Shown: positions 1 through 12,453, numbered from the stretch's first letter. The stretch is 64,000 bases of DNA from Cephalotrichum gorgonifer (GCA_900312665.1 ONZQ02000012.1:855957-919956), one strand, 5' to 3'. Translations and numbers: made by a program. The notes: generated from the letters alone by a model not told the origin.

Positions 1-1114
1 CGATTAGATACATGGGCTATATGGTACGCCCGAGATCTCGGCCATCTCTCGACTTTAGAAAGTATAAATTGAAGGGCTAGCGCTGCCTCCGGGGACAACA
101 AGTTCATGCCTACCTCATACATTTTTATATCTGCTCTGTCTGCGAGTCCGCAATAACAAACAGTTTCATAGTTCAAAAACCCCAGAGGCTTGCTACGTAC
201 TCGACCTACAAAGCACACGACGATGCTCAATCTGGTCACAGCCACCGCGCACGAACATGCTACAGGGCAATCTTCTGATGAAAAACGTCTGCCCCGGCGG
301 GAACTGGCATACGAGAATATCGTCGTTCAAGTGCTGTGATTCGACGAGTGTCTGGTGTGCGGGGAGCACCCCGAAGTGTACCTGAGCATATTGGGTAGGG
401 AGTAGGTACAAGGGAGTCGTCTGGCCGGAGAAGAAAGAGGAGGTGCAGCTAACAAGAATATATGGTGAAATATGAGATATATTAGGACTGTAAGTGATGT
501 GCTGTCTTGATGTGAGGGTATGATTTTATACGTCGCGCGAGAATTATGAGAGGATATGTCGGGGGACCGCGCGGGGGTCGAGTTCGGAACAAAAGACTCA
601 TTGCTGAACAGCTGGTCAAGCTCCGTTCTCCTGTATAGATCCGTGGAACAGACCACGTTTAAAACCGGACATAAGAAAAGAAACTCCAGGCAGGCCTTGT
701 AGATTCGTGGTGTAAGTCGCGACTGTATATAAGCCTCGCAGTGGCGGATGGGAAGATGTCATCGCCCTCGCGTGAATGGGCCAGAAGTATTATGGGTCCG
801 CTCGTGTTTCCCATTGAACTTTTTCAGGTGAAATCCTTCTGTCTTGCCCAATCGCTGCCCCTTGCAGAAAGTTTGTCCGACTTACCGCGGCATTAGCTCC
901 GTCGGGGTGGATCCGAGGCCGAATCCGTGCCTTGGCGAAAGGCGTGGAAAAAGATGAAAACGCCATCTTGTCCACCCATCTACAGGCACTTGTCGCTCCT
1001 TACACCCGCGATACATTGATAATACTATCTAGCCGTTTTTCTCTCATTCTCCCAGACAGACACCCAAACAGACACCTAGACACCACCCAGACACCCAAAC
1101 ACCCAGAACCCAGG
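1..1114. other. Intergenic, no supported gene
   Basis: I find no reading frame here that resembles a known family. Two short overlapping minus-strand frames near 193-656 have no recognisable motif and no convincing splice structure. The last 60 bases before the 1115 start are a cytosine/adenine-rich leader made of imperfect CACCCAGACA-like units, which is typical of a fungal 5' UTR. Confidence 0.5.
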
Positions 1115-1972
1115 ATGGCCTCAAGCGCTGTTGCCTCAATGCCGGAACCCCTCCACACTGTGGAAGAGCTCTCGTCCATCGTCTCCCTCCACAGGCCAAC
1201 AGCCACCGCCCGCCGCGACCCCTCATCGCCAAGGCTCATCCTTCTATTCGCCTGGATGGGCGCCCAGGACCGCCACGTCGCGAAGTACATCGCGGGGTAC
1301 CAGGCCCTCCACCCTACCTCGCCCATCCTCGTCGTCATGTGCCCCCTCGGCAACGGCCTGTTTCACGGCAAGGCGAGGCGCGAGGTGGCGCCCGCGGTGT
1401 CTGCCCTCCGATCCCTCATCCCGGACGGGGAGGGGAGGGACGCGGGTGAGGGGAAGGAGCCGGAGATGATGCTGCACCTCTTTTCCAACGGGGGCTGCAT
1501 GTCCTTCGACCGCTTCCTCGAAGTCTACCGCGAGGACGTCGGGAGCGAGGAGCTGCCGAGGAACGTCTGTGCCCTGGACTCGTGCCCCGGAAAGTTCACC
1601 TGGGCGCGGGGCCACAGGGCCATCAGCGCCGCCCTGCCGCCGTGGGTCTCGCCGCTCGTGCATATCCTCGTCGTGGTTGAGGTCGTGATGGACTGGTTCA
1701 GGGCGTCGGCTGGGGAGAGGGGGAGGTGGGGGATGGCCCTGAACAAGGAGGTCGCGGTGAAGAACCAGACGGGGAGAGTGTATTTGTATAGTGACGGGGA
1801 CGAGATGGTGGCTGCGGAGCATGTGGAGGCCCATGCGGCGGAGGCAAGGGAGGCGGGGATGGGGGACGCCGTGAGGTTGGAGAACTTCGGGGAGAATGGC
1901 CATGTTACGCATATGAGGGCGGACCCGAAGAGGTACTGGGGGGCCCTGAAGGACTTATGGGAGGGGGCGTGA
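1115..1972 (+). CDS. DUF829/TMEM53 (PaxU-like) alpha/beta hydrolase family protein
   Basis: Intronless gene for a 285-residue protein. The frame is open upstream to 932, but I chose the ATG at 1115 because the family pattern begins soon after it and the preceding 60 codons are low-complexity leader. Visible features are the N-terminal strand LILLFAWMGA, a serine elbow-like stretch LHLFSNGG in the middle, and a C-terminal NGHVTHMRADPKRYW carrying the expected late histidine. This is the layout of the DUF829/TMEM53 family (Pfam PF05705), which includes PaxU from the paxilline cluster. Family members are alpha/beta-hydrolase-fold proteins, mostly without a proven substrate. No transmembrane segment is obvious. 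No biosynthetic backbone gene lies nearby, so a role in metabolite synthesis is not implied. Confidence 0.85.
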   Translation: MASSAVASMPEPLHTVEELSSIVSLHRPTATARRDPSSPRLILLFAWMGAQDRHVAKYIAGYQALHPTSPILVVMCPLGNGLFHGKARREVAPAVSALRSLIPDGEGRDAGEGKEPEMMLHLFSNGGCMSFDRFLEVYREDVGSEELPRNVCALDSCPGKFTWARGHRAISAALPPWVSPLVHILVVVEVVMDWFRASAGERGRWGMALNKEVAVKNQTGRVYLYSDGDEMVAAEHVEAHAAEAREAGMGDAVRLENFGENGHVTHMRADPKRYWGALKDLWEGA

Positions 1973-2606
1973 GGCGAGTGTCGGAGATCGAGGGAGATCG
2001 ACGGAGGTTCTGGGGATTAGCGAGCTGGGCTAGAGTTTTTACAGAGAGAGACGACAATGGGCGCTTTGTTGTTAGCATGTACACAGCCACGCCTTTATTT
2101 CCTGCCTGTGGTGATTTGGGCCTGAGAGAGAGAGAGAGAGAGAGAGGGAGGCGGACTGGGACTATTTCTAGGTTCTGCTTCATAGTCGCGGGCGTGGAGG
2201 GTTGAGAGGAGAACCTCGAGAGAGGCAGAGACGGAAGGGCGATCGGTCCTAAACGCCCCGGCGCGAAACCCGTCCGCTCGTAAGGAGTATCGTTGTCGAC
2301 GTCGTCCTTGACCACACAGCCTTCCCTTGAGTTTGCGTCCGTCGACACTGCCGTCTCGACGGGACGTCGCTCCTTCCAGGTTTCACATTTCAAGATTGTG
2401 CTAATTAGAACATGCGCTAGATATACAAGCAAGACCAGAACTCCTGAAAGAAGCAGGGACGCGGATCGTAGCCGTTCCTATTGGCACCGGAGAACAGCTG
2501 CTCACGGCATGGCCTCTGAGTCGTCATCTGCATCCCTTCTTCCTCCGCCTAAAACCCGGGGTATCAATTCCTCCCACTCTAGCATCGCCAAGTCGCACTT
2601 GAATCG
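1973..2606. other. Convergent intergenic stretch with GA microsatellite
   Basis: This lies between the convergent DUF829 and NLR genes and presumably holds both 3' UTRs. It contains the GA repeat listed separately. Open frames here are antisense extensions or low-quality short frames. Confidence 0.5.
2124..2146. repeat. (GA)n microsatellite
   Basis: About 11 perfect GA units in the intergenic stretch downstream of the DUF829 gene, read directly from the sequence. Confidence 0.9.
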
Positions 2607-5600
2607 CTACAATAACAGATCCGTTTGGCTCAACGGCGACATTCCACCCGCCTCTTCCCCTCCAGGCTCCCCCTGTTCAAGGCCCCCATACTCTCGGATT
2701 TTCCGCTCCAGTACCTTAATCTTATCCGACAGCATCACATTAAACCTATGCTTAGGTCCCAGCCCGTGTCCCCCAATCAGAGCTATGGTTCCCTCAAGCT
2801 CCCGGCACCGTTTCAGCGCCTCCGCCATCTCGTCCTTCTTCTCGAGGCACTCGGCAAGATACCACACAGCCAGAATGCGGTCCGGGTGCTCTCCGTCCCT
2901 CGCGCTCGCCTTGGCGTATTTGCGCTTGTCTACCACCTCGAGGAGGTACTGCTCCGCGAGGCCCAGCTCCCCCTTGGCGACGAGCACCTGCGAGTACCAC
3001 ACCTTTCCCGCGAGCACGCCGAGGTGGTCGTCCCCGAGGTTCCGCACCGCTACCTCGAGCGTCTTGCTCATAAGGCGGTCCGCCTCGTCAAGGCGTCCGC
3101 GAGCTGCAAGTACGCGGCCTAGACCCGCCCTCGAGAGCAGCGTGTAGGGGTGCTCCTTGCCCAAAGTCTCGATCCGCCGTTCCAGGACGTGACGCATGAG
3201 GTCCTCCGCCCTCTGGTAGTGTTTCTTGTCGAGCCTAATAAGCGCCGTGGCCAGGTCCTCCTTACAGGAGAGCACGTCCATCTCGGGCGGCGCATCGTCC
3301 CCCGATAGGCGCTCCATTTCCCTGGTGGCCTCCTCAAAGTGCGACACCGCCACCTCCCAGTTCAGGTAGTAGCAGTGCACCCTCCCGATCTGTTGCGTGC
3401 ACCTGAGCGTCTTCAGGTGGGTAGCTCCGTAGGCTTCTCTCAGGCCGTCGCGCGCCGCCTCACTGAGGTTCAGGGATTCGGTCATGCGGCCCTGCGAGAG
3501 GACGCCGGCGGCGAGCTCGCTCGTGACTTCTAGTGTGAGGGGGTGCCTGACGCCCAGGGTTTTCTTGCGGGACTCGTAAACCTCCCGTCGAAGGTCCGTG
3601 GCGTCGTTGTTTCGCGTTAGGAACGAGAGGGCGACGGCGAGCCCCAGCTTGACGCGGTGGGCAAGTTCGTGGTCGTGGCCCAAGCGGTCGACCACGTAGC
3701 CGTGGACCCACCGCAGCAGTAGCTCGGCTTCGGTATACGAACCGCATATCAGATAGATCGTGCTGAAGCGCGCGCACTCGTCCGCCTGCAGTGGTCCGAA
3801 TGCCGGACTCGGCACGCCCAGAGAAGCCGTGGACAAGAAGCGCTTGTTCCGCCGCTGGTTCTCCTGCATCCGCCTTTGAATGTCGACGGCGCACTCGCGT
3901 ACGTGGTCGATGTGCGGCTTCAGCTCGCGCTTCATCGTCGCCTCGTCTTCCGTGCCCGGCCCCACTAATCTCACGGAACGAGCGAGTATCGTCGTTGCGG
4001 ACTGACAGTGCAACGCTGCCTGCGCGGCGGAGACCTGCGGCCTCTCGCGCACCCACTTGTGCACTAATGGGTGCATGTGGTACCGATCAGTCCCGTCTAG
4101 GTCATCGCCCCGGGCAACCTTCATGACTAGAGACCTGGACACCAAGATGACCAGGGCTCCTCTCAGACGGTCTTTGACCTCGCTCTTCAGCTCGTCGACG
4201 TCCAGGTTCTCGGGGTTCTTCAGTGCATCGGGCAGGACAGGCGGCGTAGCGAGGCGAGCCGAGACGCTGCGAAGGACGTCTCGGACCCACGCGCGCCATG
4301 ACCGCCGAATCACGATGCCCAGGCGTTGCACGAGCTCGTCCATCTCCTGTTTCTGTTCTTCCACATCAATGGCCTCTAAGAGCGGACTGGTCGTGGCGTG
4401 GATGAGCGTGTCCAAGCGGATGTTCTGGAAGTGCATGTAAGAGAAGACTTGGAGGATCTGCAGGGCGTCCCCAAAGCTTTCATTCTCCACAGCAGCGCCC
4501 GCGAGCGACTGGTACAGTATCTCGAAGCTCCCAAAGATGGACATGCTCTCCTCGTCCTCGGCCATGCGCCGCTTCTCCCGCGACGTGCTGCGGTCGCGCC
4601 GCCGGTTTCGCTCCCTCCGGATCCGCTTAGCATGCCCCTCGAAGAAGGGGATGTAGTCGGCCAGGCTGCAGAGATTTTTGCCGATGGCCATGCCCGCGTG
4701 TACCAGCGCCAAAGGGAGGAAGTGCAGATGCCTGCATATGGCCATGGCGAGCTCAACCGCTTTCGTCGTCCACGGCTGAGGCTCGTTCGCGGCCCGCAGG
4801 AGCAAGTCTCTGGCGTCGTCGCCCTCCATCTGACCGAGCTCGAGGTACTTTTGCCCCGCTGTCCCACAGTTTACGTGCGCAGGATTTCGAGTCGTAATCA
4901 GCACGCAGCCCCTATGGCCTGGCGGGAAAAGCTCCTCGAGTATCACCTCGTCATCGTCGGCGTTGTCGATGATCAGAAGCCAGGGATACGCGCTACTGGA
5001 GAGCCAGTGTTTAGCCAAGTGCTCATTAGGCTCGACACCGCCAATCTTCGCGAGTTCGGTATATGAGTGCGTGGCGTTGGCGCGGGTGCTCGCGTCGACC
5101 CAGAAGACGCCCCAGTAGTACGTCATATACTCCTCGGCGTACTTGAGCGCCAGCTCCGTCTTTCCGGACCCGGGAGCCCCCTGGATGACGAAGCGCCTTT
5201 GGGTCGGGGAGTACGAGGTAGGGAAGGCATTTTCAATGATCTGGAGTTGCTGACGGCGGCCTGTGTAGATGCGGTTTGCGGACCTGGGGACGCGGAAATG
5301 CTGGTTTATGGACGATTGCGGGAGGGTTTGTTCGATCGACTTTGCTCTTAGGAGGGCCGTGCGCATGTACTGAGTGTCATCGTCATATCCACGGTCGACG
5401 CTGCAGAAAAATGCCGTTAGTAGGGGGCCCTGGGTCTCGTGGCAGTCATCTTTGGTAAGGAGCTCCACTTCCCGAAGGCAGAGGACTCGATCAACTAATT
5501 AAAACAAAAAGCATGCATCTCGGTGAACGATCACCGCAAGTCATAGGTGTTTCAGACGAGACGAGCCAGAATAGAGGGAACTCCGTACCTGCCAAGCTCA

Positions 5601-6211
5601 AACTCTAAGGACGAAATCAGCGACCGTATCGTCGCGGCAGCCTCGCGAGCAGCGGGGGGCAGCCCACCCCCGTAGTCAACATCGCTTTTGAGATGCACGA
5701 GACTAACGGCGGTTTGAAGCACTTTCAACGTGTCCGTCTGGTCTTTAAGCAGCTGGACAGTACGGTCGTACCAGGTCAAATCAATCAGTGGCAGCTTAAG
5801 CTTCTTTTCGGGATCGGAGCGGTCCGGGTAAGCTTCGACGATGCTCCTCAAACGGTCCTGGAGGGGGCTGACCGGGTCGGCATAGCACTGTTCGCTGACG
5901 ATGTTGATGCTCTCCCAGAGTCGTTGTAAGTGGAACTTGTCCGCGGTGGACAGGGCGACGGTGTCCTTCGGATACCGCCGCTGCGTGAGGGCTTCCTCGT
6001 CTAGGTCGTGGCATACCTCGGCAAAGAGCTTCGCCTGGGTGTGAAGCATGAAAACCTGGTCCTGCGGGTGTGTGACTCGCGTGAGCTGGACGAGGAACTT
6101 GAGAATGTTGTCGGCGGCGTGACATAAAGCCTCGGTACTGGGGCTCAGTTCCGGGTGCAGGGCCGTTATCGACGATTGCATCGATGGCGACAGCGAGCCG
6201 GCGTCGGACAT
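2607..6211 (-). CDS. Fungal NLR-like protein: unassigned N-domain, NB-ARC NTPase, kinesin-light-chain-type TPRs
   Basis: Two exons: 6211-5589 and 5400-2607, encoding 1138 residues. The intron (5588-5401) has donor GTACGG, branch CTAAC and acceptor TTTTTCTGCAG, and the phases match (phase 2). Residues 1-207 are mostly helical with no family I can name; it does not look like HeLo, SesA or a patatin domain. The NTPase follows: Walker A GAPGSGKT at 282-289, Walker B-like LLIIDNADD near 349-357, then VLITTRNP and a GLPLA-like FLPLAL. The C-terminal half has at least five TPRs of the kinesin-light-chain kind, with repeated phrases such as GKEHPYTL and GDDHLGVL. This is the NB-ARC/TPR class of fungal STAND proteins, which act in non-self recognition and programmed cell death. 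The ligand is unknown. The long plus-strand frames inside it are antisense shadows. Confidence 0.88.
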
Positions 6212-7029
6212 AATTGCGGGTTGTTCTGAAAGTGGATCCGGGGGACAGGGCGGATGGCCGGCTCGGTGCGGCAGGCTGAGCCGGGTCCCGTTTAGAGGAG
6301 CATGCCTAGCTGCCAGTTGCTCGGTAGCGATATTGAGCGTATTTAGGAACAAGTTTTCGGTCTTGATGCTACCTCTGAGGGCGCTAGTCCTTGGTCTTGG
6401 ATGAATAACGGACAAACCAGGATCACTTTGCAAGAAAGTGGGAGCAGGAAAAGTCCGTGTCAAGCACGAGAGCGGGGAAGACGCAACAACAGCCCTGGAA
6501 TTACAACCCGAGGCTCCGGAGATGGTGTGGGGGTCACTTTGCTTGGGAAAGGGGGGGGGGGTGGCAACGGAGGGGCGGGATGAATGTGAGCGTGCCGCCC
6601 GCAGACATGGACAACCCCTCCGGGCGATGGGAGGTGTCGCATTTTCCCTCTGGATTCACCAGCGGGGACCGCGTCGGGTTGTCCGCGGAACTGAAATGGA
6701 GGGAAGGACGACCAGGCTCCAAGATGTGGTGCTCCCATTCAGCCCGTGTTCATTCGGGATGACCAAGTTGCAGGTCTTGGCGTCAATCGCTCCCCTTTCA
6801 AATTGTGCTCAGCTCGCATCAAGGTACCCGATTGGCGCATAGTTTCGTCAGGCTGTGGGCGGTTAAAGGGCGTGTATGTATGGTTCTGAGCCCACAGCTC
6901 ACTTTTCGCGGGGTCATTTTCCTCCTTTATTATTTATTACATCTTGAATCCTGAACTGCCACTTCCTTTGTTTGCCTTTGTCACAACGGTCCCCGAACTT
7001 CTTCGCAAGTTCGACATCCGTCTTGGCAA
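6212..7029. other. Divergent promoter region between NLR and P450
   Basis: No gene seen. A run of ten guanines lies near 6550. The two flanking genes diverge from here, so both promoters must lie in these 800 bases. No strong TATA box or recognisable binding site stands out. Confidence 0.5.
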
Positions 7030-8922
7030 ATGGAGTCGTCGGCACCACTTCCCGGATTACTAGCGGCGGGCCGTCCCGAGGCCCCACCAATCCCAAGGAC
7101 GCTAGTCACGGCGGCATTACTAGCGTACTGCGTCTACTGGTACTGGAGCAGCAGGAAGAAGAAACAGGTATGGCGTTGCTCTCGGAAGCCAGCAGTGAAA
7201 ATGTACGCGGAGGTCGCGGTTCTCTGACCGGACTGTCTATCTAGGACGAAGCCGCCTTCGCAGCCCAGCATGGCTGTCAACCGTGCCTGGCGAGGCTCCC
7301 CTACAAGTGGCCCTTCGGCCTCGACCTCCTCAAACGCCAGTACGACGCCCTGCCGAGCGGCCGCCTGCTAGAATACCAAACGAAGTACCTCGACACGGCA
7401 CCCACTATCCGCATCGACATTATCGGCGAGGGCTACATTCTAACCGACCCCGTCAACATTGAGGCGGTCCTAAATAGCCGCTTCGAAGACTTCAATCTTG
7501 GCTGCCGCCGCGCAGGCCTCTTCCGCCTCCTAGGCGAAGGCATCTTCACACAGGACGGCCACGCCTGGCGGCACTCCCGTGAGCTCCTCCGCCGGCAGTT
7601 CGCGCGGATCCGCGAGGGCGGACTATCCCCCCTCACCCCGCACGTCGACGCTCTGCTCGAAGCCATCGCCCGTGAGGGGGAGGATGCGCCCGATGGCGTG
7701 GTGGACCTGCAGCCTCACTTCTTCGAGTATACCCTCGGCACGACGACGGGCCTCCTCTTCGGTGAGCCGCACACTAGCCTCCCCCGCGCGGACCGTGATG
7801 CCCTGCGCGACAACTTTGACTACGCGAGCATGATCTCGGCAATCCGGCTGCGCCTCGCGGAACTGGCGTGGGTTTACACGCCGCGGCGGTTCCGCAAAGC
7901 GTGCAGGGGGGTTCGGGAGTGGGCGTCCTTCTTTGCAGACAAGGCGATCGATTACATAGAGGAGCACGGTGAGGACGTGGCTGGGGAGAAGTATCCGTTC
8001 ATCCTGGATCTATGGCGGGATATGCGAAGTCGCGAAATGGTTAGGGACCAGCTCTTGCATGTTCTTATTGCGGGGCGGGATACGACGGCCTGCTTGATGA
8101 GCTGGATGTTGTAAGTCCGAAGCGACTCGGAGAGAGAGAGACGGGGTGGCTAACGAGCGGGAATGCTAGCTTCCACCTCATTCGCAACCCCGAGCTGATT
8201 GACAGATTGAAAGCCGAGATTGCCGAAGTGGTGCCTACAAACGGCGAGCATATGACCCGCAAGCAGATCCAGAATCTTCCGTTCCTGCGCTGTTGTATCA
8301 ATGAGAGTACGCCCCACTAAGTCCACGACTCGACCCCTTTCCTCCCCAAGCTCGCGCGTCTTTCCCCCTTCCTCAATATGGACTAACACAGAACAAGCCC
8401 TCCGCCTATACCCACAGCTCCCCGTCAACGTCCGCTTCGCCGCCCGCACCACACTCCTCCCCCGCGGAGGAGGCCCCGACGGTGCCTCACCCATACTCCT
8501 CCCAAAAGGTGCGGGGGTCGGCTGGTCGACCTACCACATGCACCGCCTCGAGTCAGTCTATGGGCCCGACGCGCGCGTGTTTCGACCGGATAGGTGGGAG
8601 GATGGCGAGCTGGTTCGCAAGGCCGGGTTGGGAGCTGGATTTCTGGATTTCCACGGCGGTCCGAGGGTTTGCCTAGGCAGTAAGTTGGCACTATATGCTC
8701 TCGTCCCACCCTTCTTCCTTGTGGACCGACCGGATGCTAATGAATTGGGCCGTAGAGGACTACGCGATAATGGAAGCCAGCTACGCGGCCGTACGCATCT
8801 TACAGACATACCCGAATATCAGGCTTCCTCCGGATATTCCCAACGAACCTGTCGGGGCCGAGAGGCAAAACTTGACCATTGTGCTGTCTAGCGCGGAGGG
8901 CGCCAAAGTGTTGCTGAAGTAG
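7030..8922 (+). CDS. Cytochrome P450, CYP52-like (alkane/fatty-acid hydroxylase type)
   Basis: Five exons: 7030-7167, 7245-8110, 8170-8306, 8398-8679 and 8756-8922, giving 529 residues, normal for a microsomal P450. The N-terminus has a membrane anchor (LVTAALLAYCVYWYW) followed by a basic stop-transfer cluster. The I-helix motif is AGRDTTA, the K-helix ExxR is in NETLRLYP, and the haem-binding loop is FHGGPRVCLG with the ligand cysteine. The acceptor at 8397 was chosen over the one six bases upstream because it gives the canonical NETLRLYP without extra residues. Sequence style (DGHAWRHSRELLRRQFAR, AGRDTTA) matches the CYP52 clan of fungal omega-hydroxylases, acting at the ER membrane with NADPH-P450 reductase. 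The substrate cannot be told from sequence. No sign of decay. Confidence 0.9.
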
Positions 8923-9837
8923 GAGGGTTTGATTACTACAAGGGGGTTGTTTTCCCAACGCACGTTGCACACATGGCGCGTATCAGTCAGGTAGAGCTCG
9001 CTGCTGCGTTCCAGCTTCTGCTTCACCAGGATGACCATTTGAACGATATTGTGTGACATGTGTATCTTTAAAATTATAAGAGCTTCTTGATAGAAAATGA
9101 AGCCCAAGCTACATATCGTTTCTGGTTATCACTAGGCTCTAAGGCAATTGTTTCTGCTAACATTGCCTCACCTAGTAAGCCGAGCGAACTAGGTGTTAGA
9201 AAACGTCAGACCAAGGGGACGAAATGGTATCGGTCTTGGCCGCTTCGCAAACCGAGTCTTTGGCTCGCCGTCTCTTGAGTTGCTTCCGCTCAGCCCCGCC
9301 GGGTGTAAAGGGGGGAGGAAGAAGAAAAAAGGGGGTGGGGACGCGGGGGGACGCCAAAGAGCTGACACCAGCCCACATAGCATTCATCGCATCCCGCTTC
9401 CTGTTCCGTTGGGCCCCGCACCTCAGAAGGAGAGGGCGTTTAAGCGAAGAACTCGATTGGTAGCTTCCAGCCCTATCATATTCCCGTCTCCAACTTCCTT
9501 GTACTCCTCAGAGCCCAGAGCCTGGTAAGATTCCAGGCCCACCCGCCCGCTGCCCAGCCACGGACTTACAGAAATAAGTGGTACGCATTGTCTTCTGCCA
9601 AGGATCGACGTCGCTCGCTACTCTTCAAGGCTGCGCCCGTAGCGTTCATCTTGAGTGAAAGAGAAGAGCATCGACATTTTAGCTTCCAATCTCGTTTCTC
9701 TTCTCCATATTCCTTGGCCGCCAAACCGACGCGCTCGGCTTCTATAGTTTTATTCCACCCCTTAAGTAAAGAAAACACCCAAAAATTGCATCTTCCCAGA
9801 GCTAGTCGGAGGGTGTCGTGCAAGGTAGTCCCCAAAC
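8923..9837. other. Intergenic, no supported gene
   Basis: This stretch holds the P450 3' end and the promoter of the next gene. Short open frames on both strands are low-complexity, with G-rich runs near 9310-9350, and show no family signal. Confidence 0.5.
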
Positions 9838-11606
9838 ATGGCCCCCACGGATTTCGACAACAAGGCGGCCGACATCATCACATATGTCGGCGTGCCCCTC
9901 GCGGTCCTCGGCCTAGTCCCAATACTATACAACTTTCTTGCGACTCTAATAACATTGTACAAGGTCAAGCGCAAGCTCCGGCTTAACCACGTGGCGACTA
10001 CGACGACGCGCAGTGACATTGTTAATAGGGTGATAGAGGTGGAGTTCCCTAGGTACGCCGTCACGCCCAAGCGCTGTATTGCGCCGGCATCCAGGAAGCT
10101 GTCGGCGCGGCAGAGCAGGATAGATGGAGGGAGCTGGACAATATTCGAGTGGGAGAAGCAAGAGGTTGGGGGCAAGATCCAGCGGATTCAGTACCCGACT
10201 CAGATCCGGCAGCCCCAGGTCGAGGTGGACTTCGCTGAACTCGTCGCGTACCTCCACAGCTTAGGGGCCATTCCCGACGAACAGGGCTGGAAGAGGCTGC
10301 GGTCGAGCGGGCTGTGGATGCCCAAGGGGCTTTCCCTGATGAACTCTCCAGACGGCAGCCAGAAGGCGCTCGTCATTGCCTCCCTGGACGATTCGGACGG
10401 GAACCTCTCGCTTGCCGCGACTCCCAACTGGTCGCCTAACTGGATCCCTAAGGGCTCCTCATTCCAACCACCCAACGTTGTTCGGCTGGTCCCGCGTACT
10501 GCAGGAGGGCCGGTCATTACGGCGGGGGAGGTGATTGTGGCCTCGGAATGCTCGCAAGAGACCGCAGACTCCAAATCCCCCGAGGAGCTCCGGAAGAAAA
10601 AGCCAGACTCCCGAGAGGTTCCCCTCGATTCTCCCCAGAAGAAATCGGACGGCGATGACTCCAAAGCGGCGATTGTGTGTGAAATAAGCACCGGCGGGCT
10701 CTCTAATGCACACTGGCAGGCATCTAATTCCCCGACCTCGACTGCTAGCCACCACGTGTTGGACATTGAGCACCTACGCACTCGAGACGAGAGCCTCGAC
10801 GGATCCTGGTTCGCCAGTGCTGCTACCGCCTACCGGACAACGAGCAAGACCATCCTATGGGGCTACACCATCCCGGATGAAATCCTGAGTTTCGCGAAGA
10901 GAGCAACGGTGCCGTGTGGTGTGCTCGTGCTGCTCGGAATCGCCGATGACTCGGAGACTCCGGATTGGGCGACGAGGTACGACGCTCAGGATGCCGAGGG
11001 CGAGCATTTCTTTGATAGGATTGCAGAGAGACGTCTGGCTGCGCGGGCTGAGGCGAGCATGTCGCCTAATCAGCGGCGTGCTGCAGCTAGTGAGAGAAAA
11101 ATGATGGAGCACCATCAGAGATTACGAGACTGTGGGTTTTGCCCGACCTCGTGTTGGTAAAAGGGACGAAGCTAATAGTTGTATCAGTGCATGAACAGGT
11201 CCGGCTCGAAGACCAGTCCCGTGCAACTCGCACTCACGAAGCCCTCCAGAGTCCTAGGTGGGACGCGACCCGCGTCGCAGAGCACGCCCTCCGCTGGCTG
11301 AAGCCCCACGACCACCGTGGCCGCCCTGTCTCTCTCGAGGACACCGCCGGCTCCATCCTCCACAGCATGGTCTTAGACAGGGAGTTTTCCTCTTCAATAT
11401 GCGCAATGCTAGATCTCTGGAAGGCCTGGGTGGACAAGGAGGGCATGAAGGGCTCGGACTTGGCTTACCTGCAGGAGGCGCCGGAAGTGTTTGCGCAGGC
11501 AAGTCTCTTGGTGACACTGGTGAAGGATTCAGTGACGGGGAGTCAGCAGATGTTGGTGGATTTACAGGCGTGCGTGAGGACGTGGAAGACGGTGAGGCTA
11601 GGTTGA
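9838..11606 (+). CDS. Uncharacterised fungal protein with one N-terminal transmembrane segment
   Basis: Two exons, 9838-11131 and 11188-11606, giving 570 residues. The 56-bp intron has donor GTGGGT, branch GCTAAT and acceptor ATCAG, and joining in phase 1 removes the stop at 11158. The protein has one hydrophobic helix at about residues 17-41 (VGVPLAVLGLVPILYNFL), then a basic stretch and a large soluble part with a serine-rich, charged middle section. The C-terminal exon is helical. I do not recognise a domain; the layout resembles uncharacterised membrane-anchored proteins common in Sordariomycetes. The alternative is to use only the first open frame, ending at 11160. The second exon's long clean frame favours the spliced model. 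Confidence 0.65.
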
Positions 11607-12018
11607 GCGATATCGGATAATCCTGGTTGTGTTTAAAGCTGGTGAGGTGAGCAGGGGAACCCAGCATTAGGATTCTGATCCCAATAGGGTCTCTTTAACA
11701 GTGGAAGCTCGGGACGAGCTTACACCTACTCGCAGATGACCGCCTAAACTGAACAGGTGAACCAGTAGAGCCTCAGCCTTGAGGCTCGGGACCCGGTCAC
11801 TGTATAGTTGATCAATAATCCGCACAGCTCTTGAATCGTCAGGTCAAGAGGGCGGCTCGCTGGAGGTCATCAGTCACAAGTCTTCCGGTGAGGGTATTCT
11901 GAATTGAGATCACATCCTCAGAACTGATACTGTAGTCCCGGGCTTACACACAAGCCGAACAATAGGGTCTTCGAACAAAATGAAGTGTATTTCGTTTTTT
12001 TTTTTTTTTAAGGGGGGG
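11607..12018. other. Gene-free stretch running into the assembly gap
   Basis: No gene is seen. A run of 15 T (11995-12009) followed by a run of G directly precedes the N block, so the gap probably sits at a simple-sequence region that could not be assembled. Confidence 0.6.
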
Positions 12019-12453
12019 NNNNNNNNNNNNNNNNNNNNNNNNNNNNNNNNNNNNNNNNNNNNNNNNNNNNNNNNNNNNNNNNNNNNNNNNNNNNNNNNNN
12101 NNNNNNNNNNNNNNNNNNNNNNNNNNNNNNNNNNNNNNNNNNNNNNNNNNNNNNNNNNNNNNNNNNNNNNNNNNNNNNNNNNNNNNNNNNNNNNNNNNNN
12201 NNNNNNNNNNNNNNNNNNNNNNNNNNNNNNNNNNNNNNNNNNNNNNNNNNNNNNNNNNNNNNNNNNNNNNNNNNNNNNNNNNNNNNNNNNNNNNNNNNNN
12301 NNNNNNNNNNNNNNNNNNNNNNNNNNNNNNNNNNNNNNNNNNNNNNNNNNNNNNNNNNNNNNNNNNNNNNNNNNNNNNNNNNNNNNNNNNNNNNNNNNNN
12401 NNNNNNNNNNNNNNNNNNNNNNNNNNNNNNNNNNNNNNNNNNNNNNNNNNNNN
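12019..12453. other. Assembly gap (435 N)
   Basis: Undetermined bases. Reading frames that cross this block are artefacts of translating N. Confidence 0.99.

Noticed and set aside
2293..5351. Several plus-strand frames opposite the NLR gene
   Set aside because: Shadows of the NB-ARC/TPR coding sequence with no domain of their own.
5401..5468. Extension of the NLR second exon upstream to a GTG-start frame
   Set aside because: The CTAAC branch and TTTTTCTGCAG acceptor at 5401 give a phase-matched join to the upstream exon; the extra residues are intronic.
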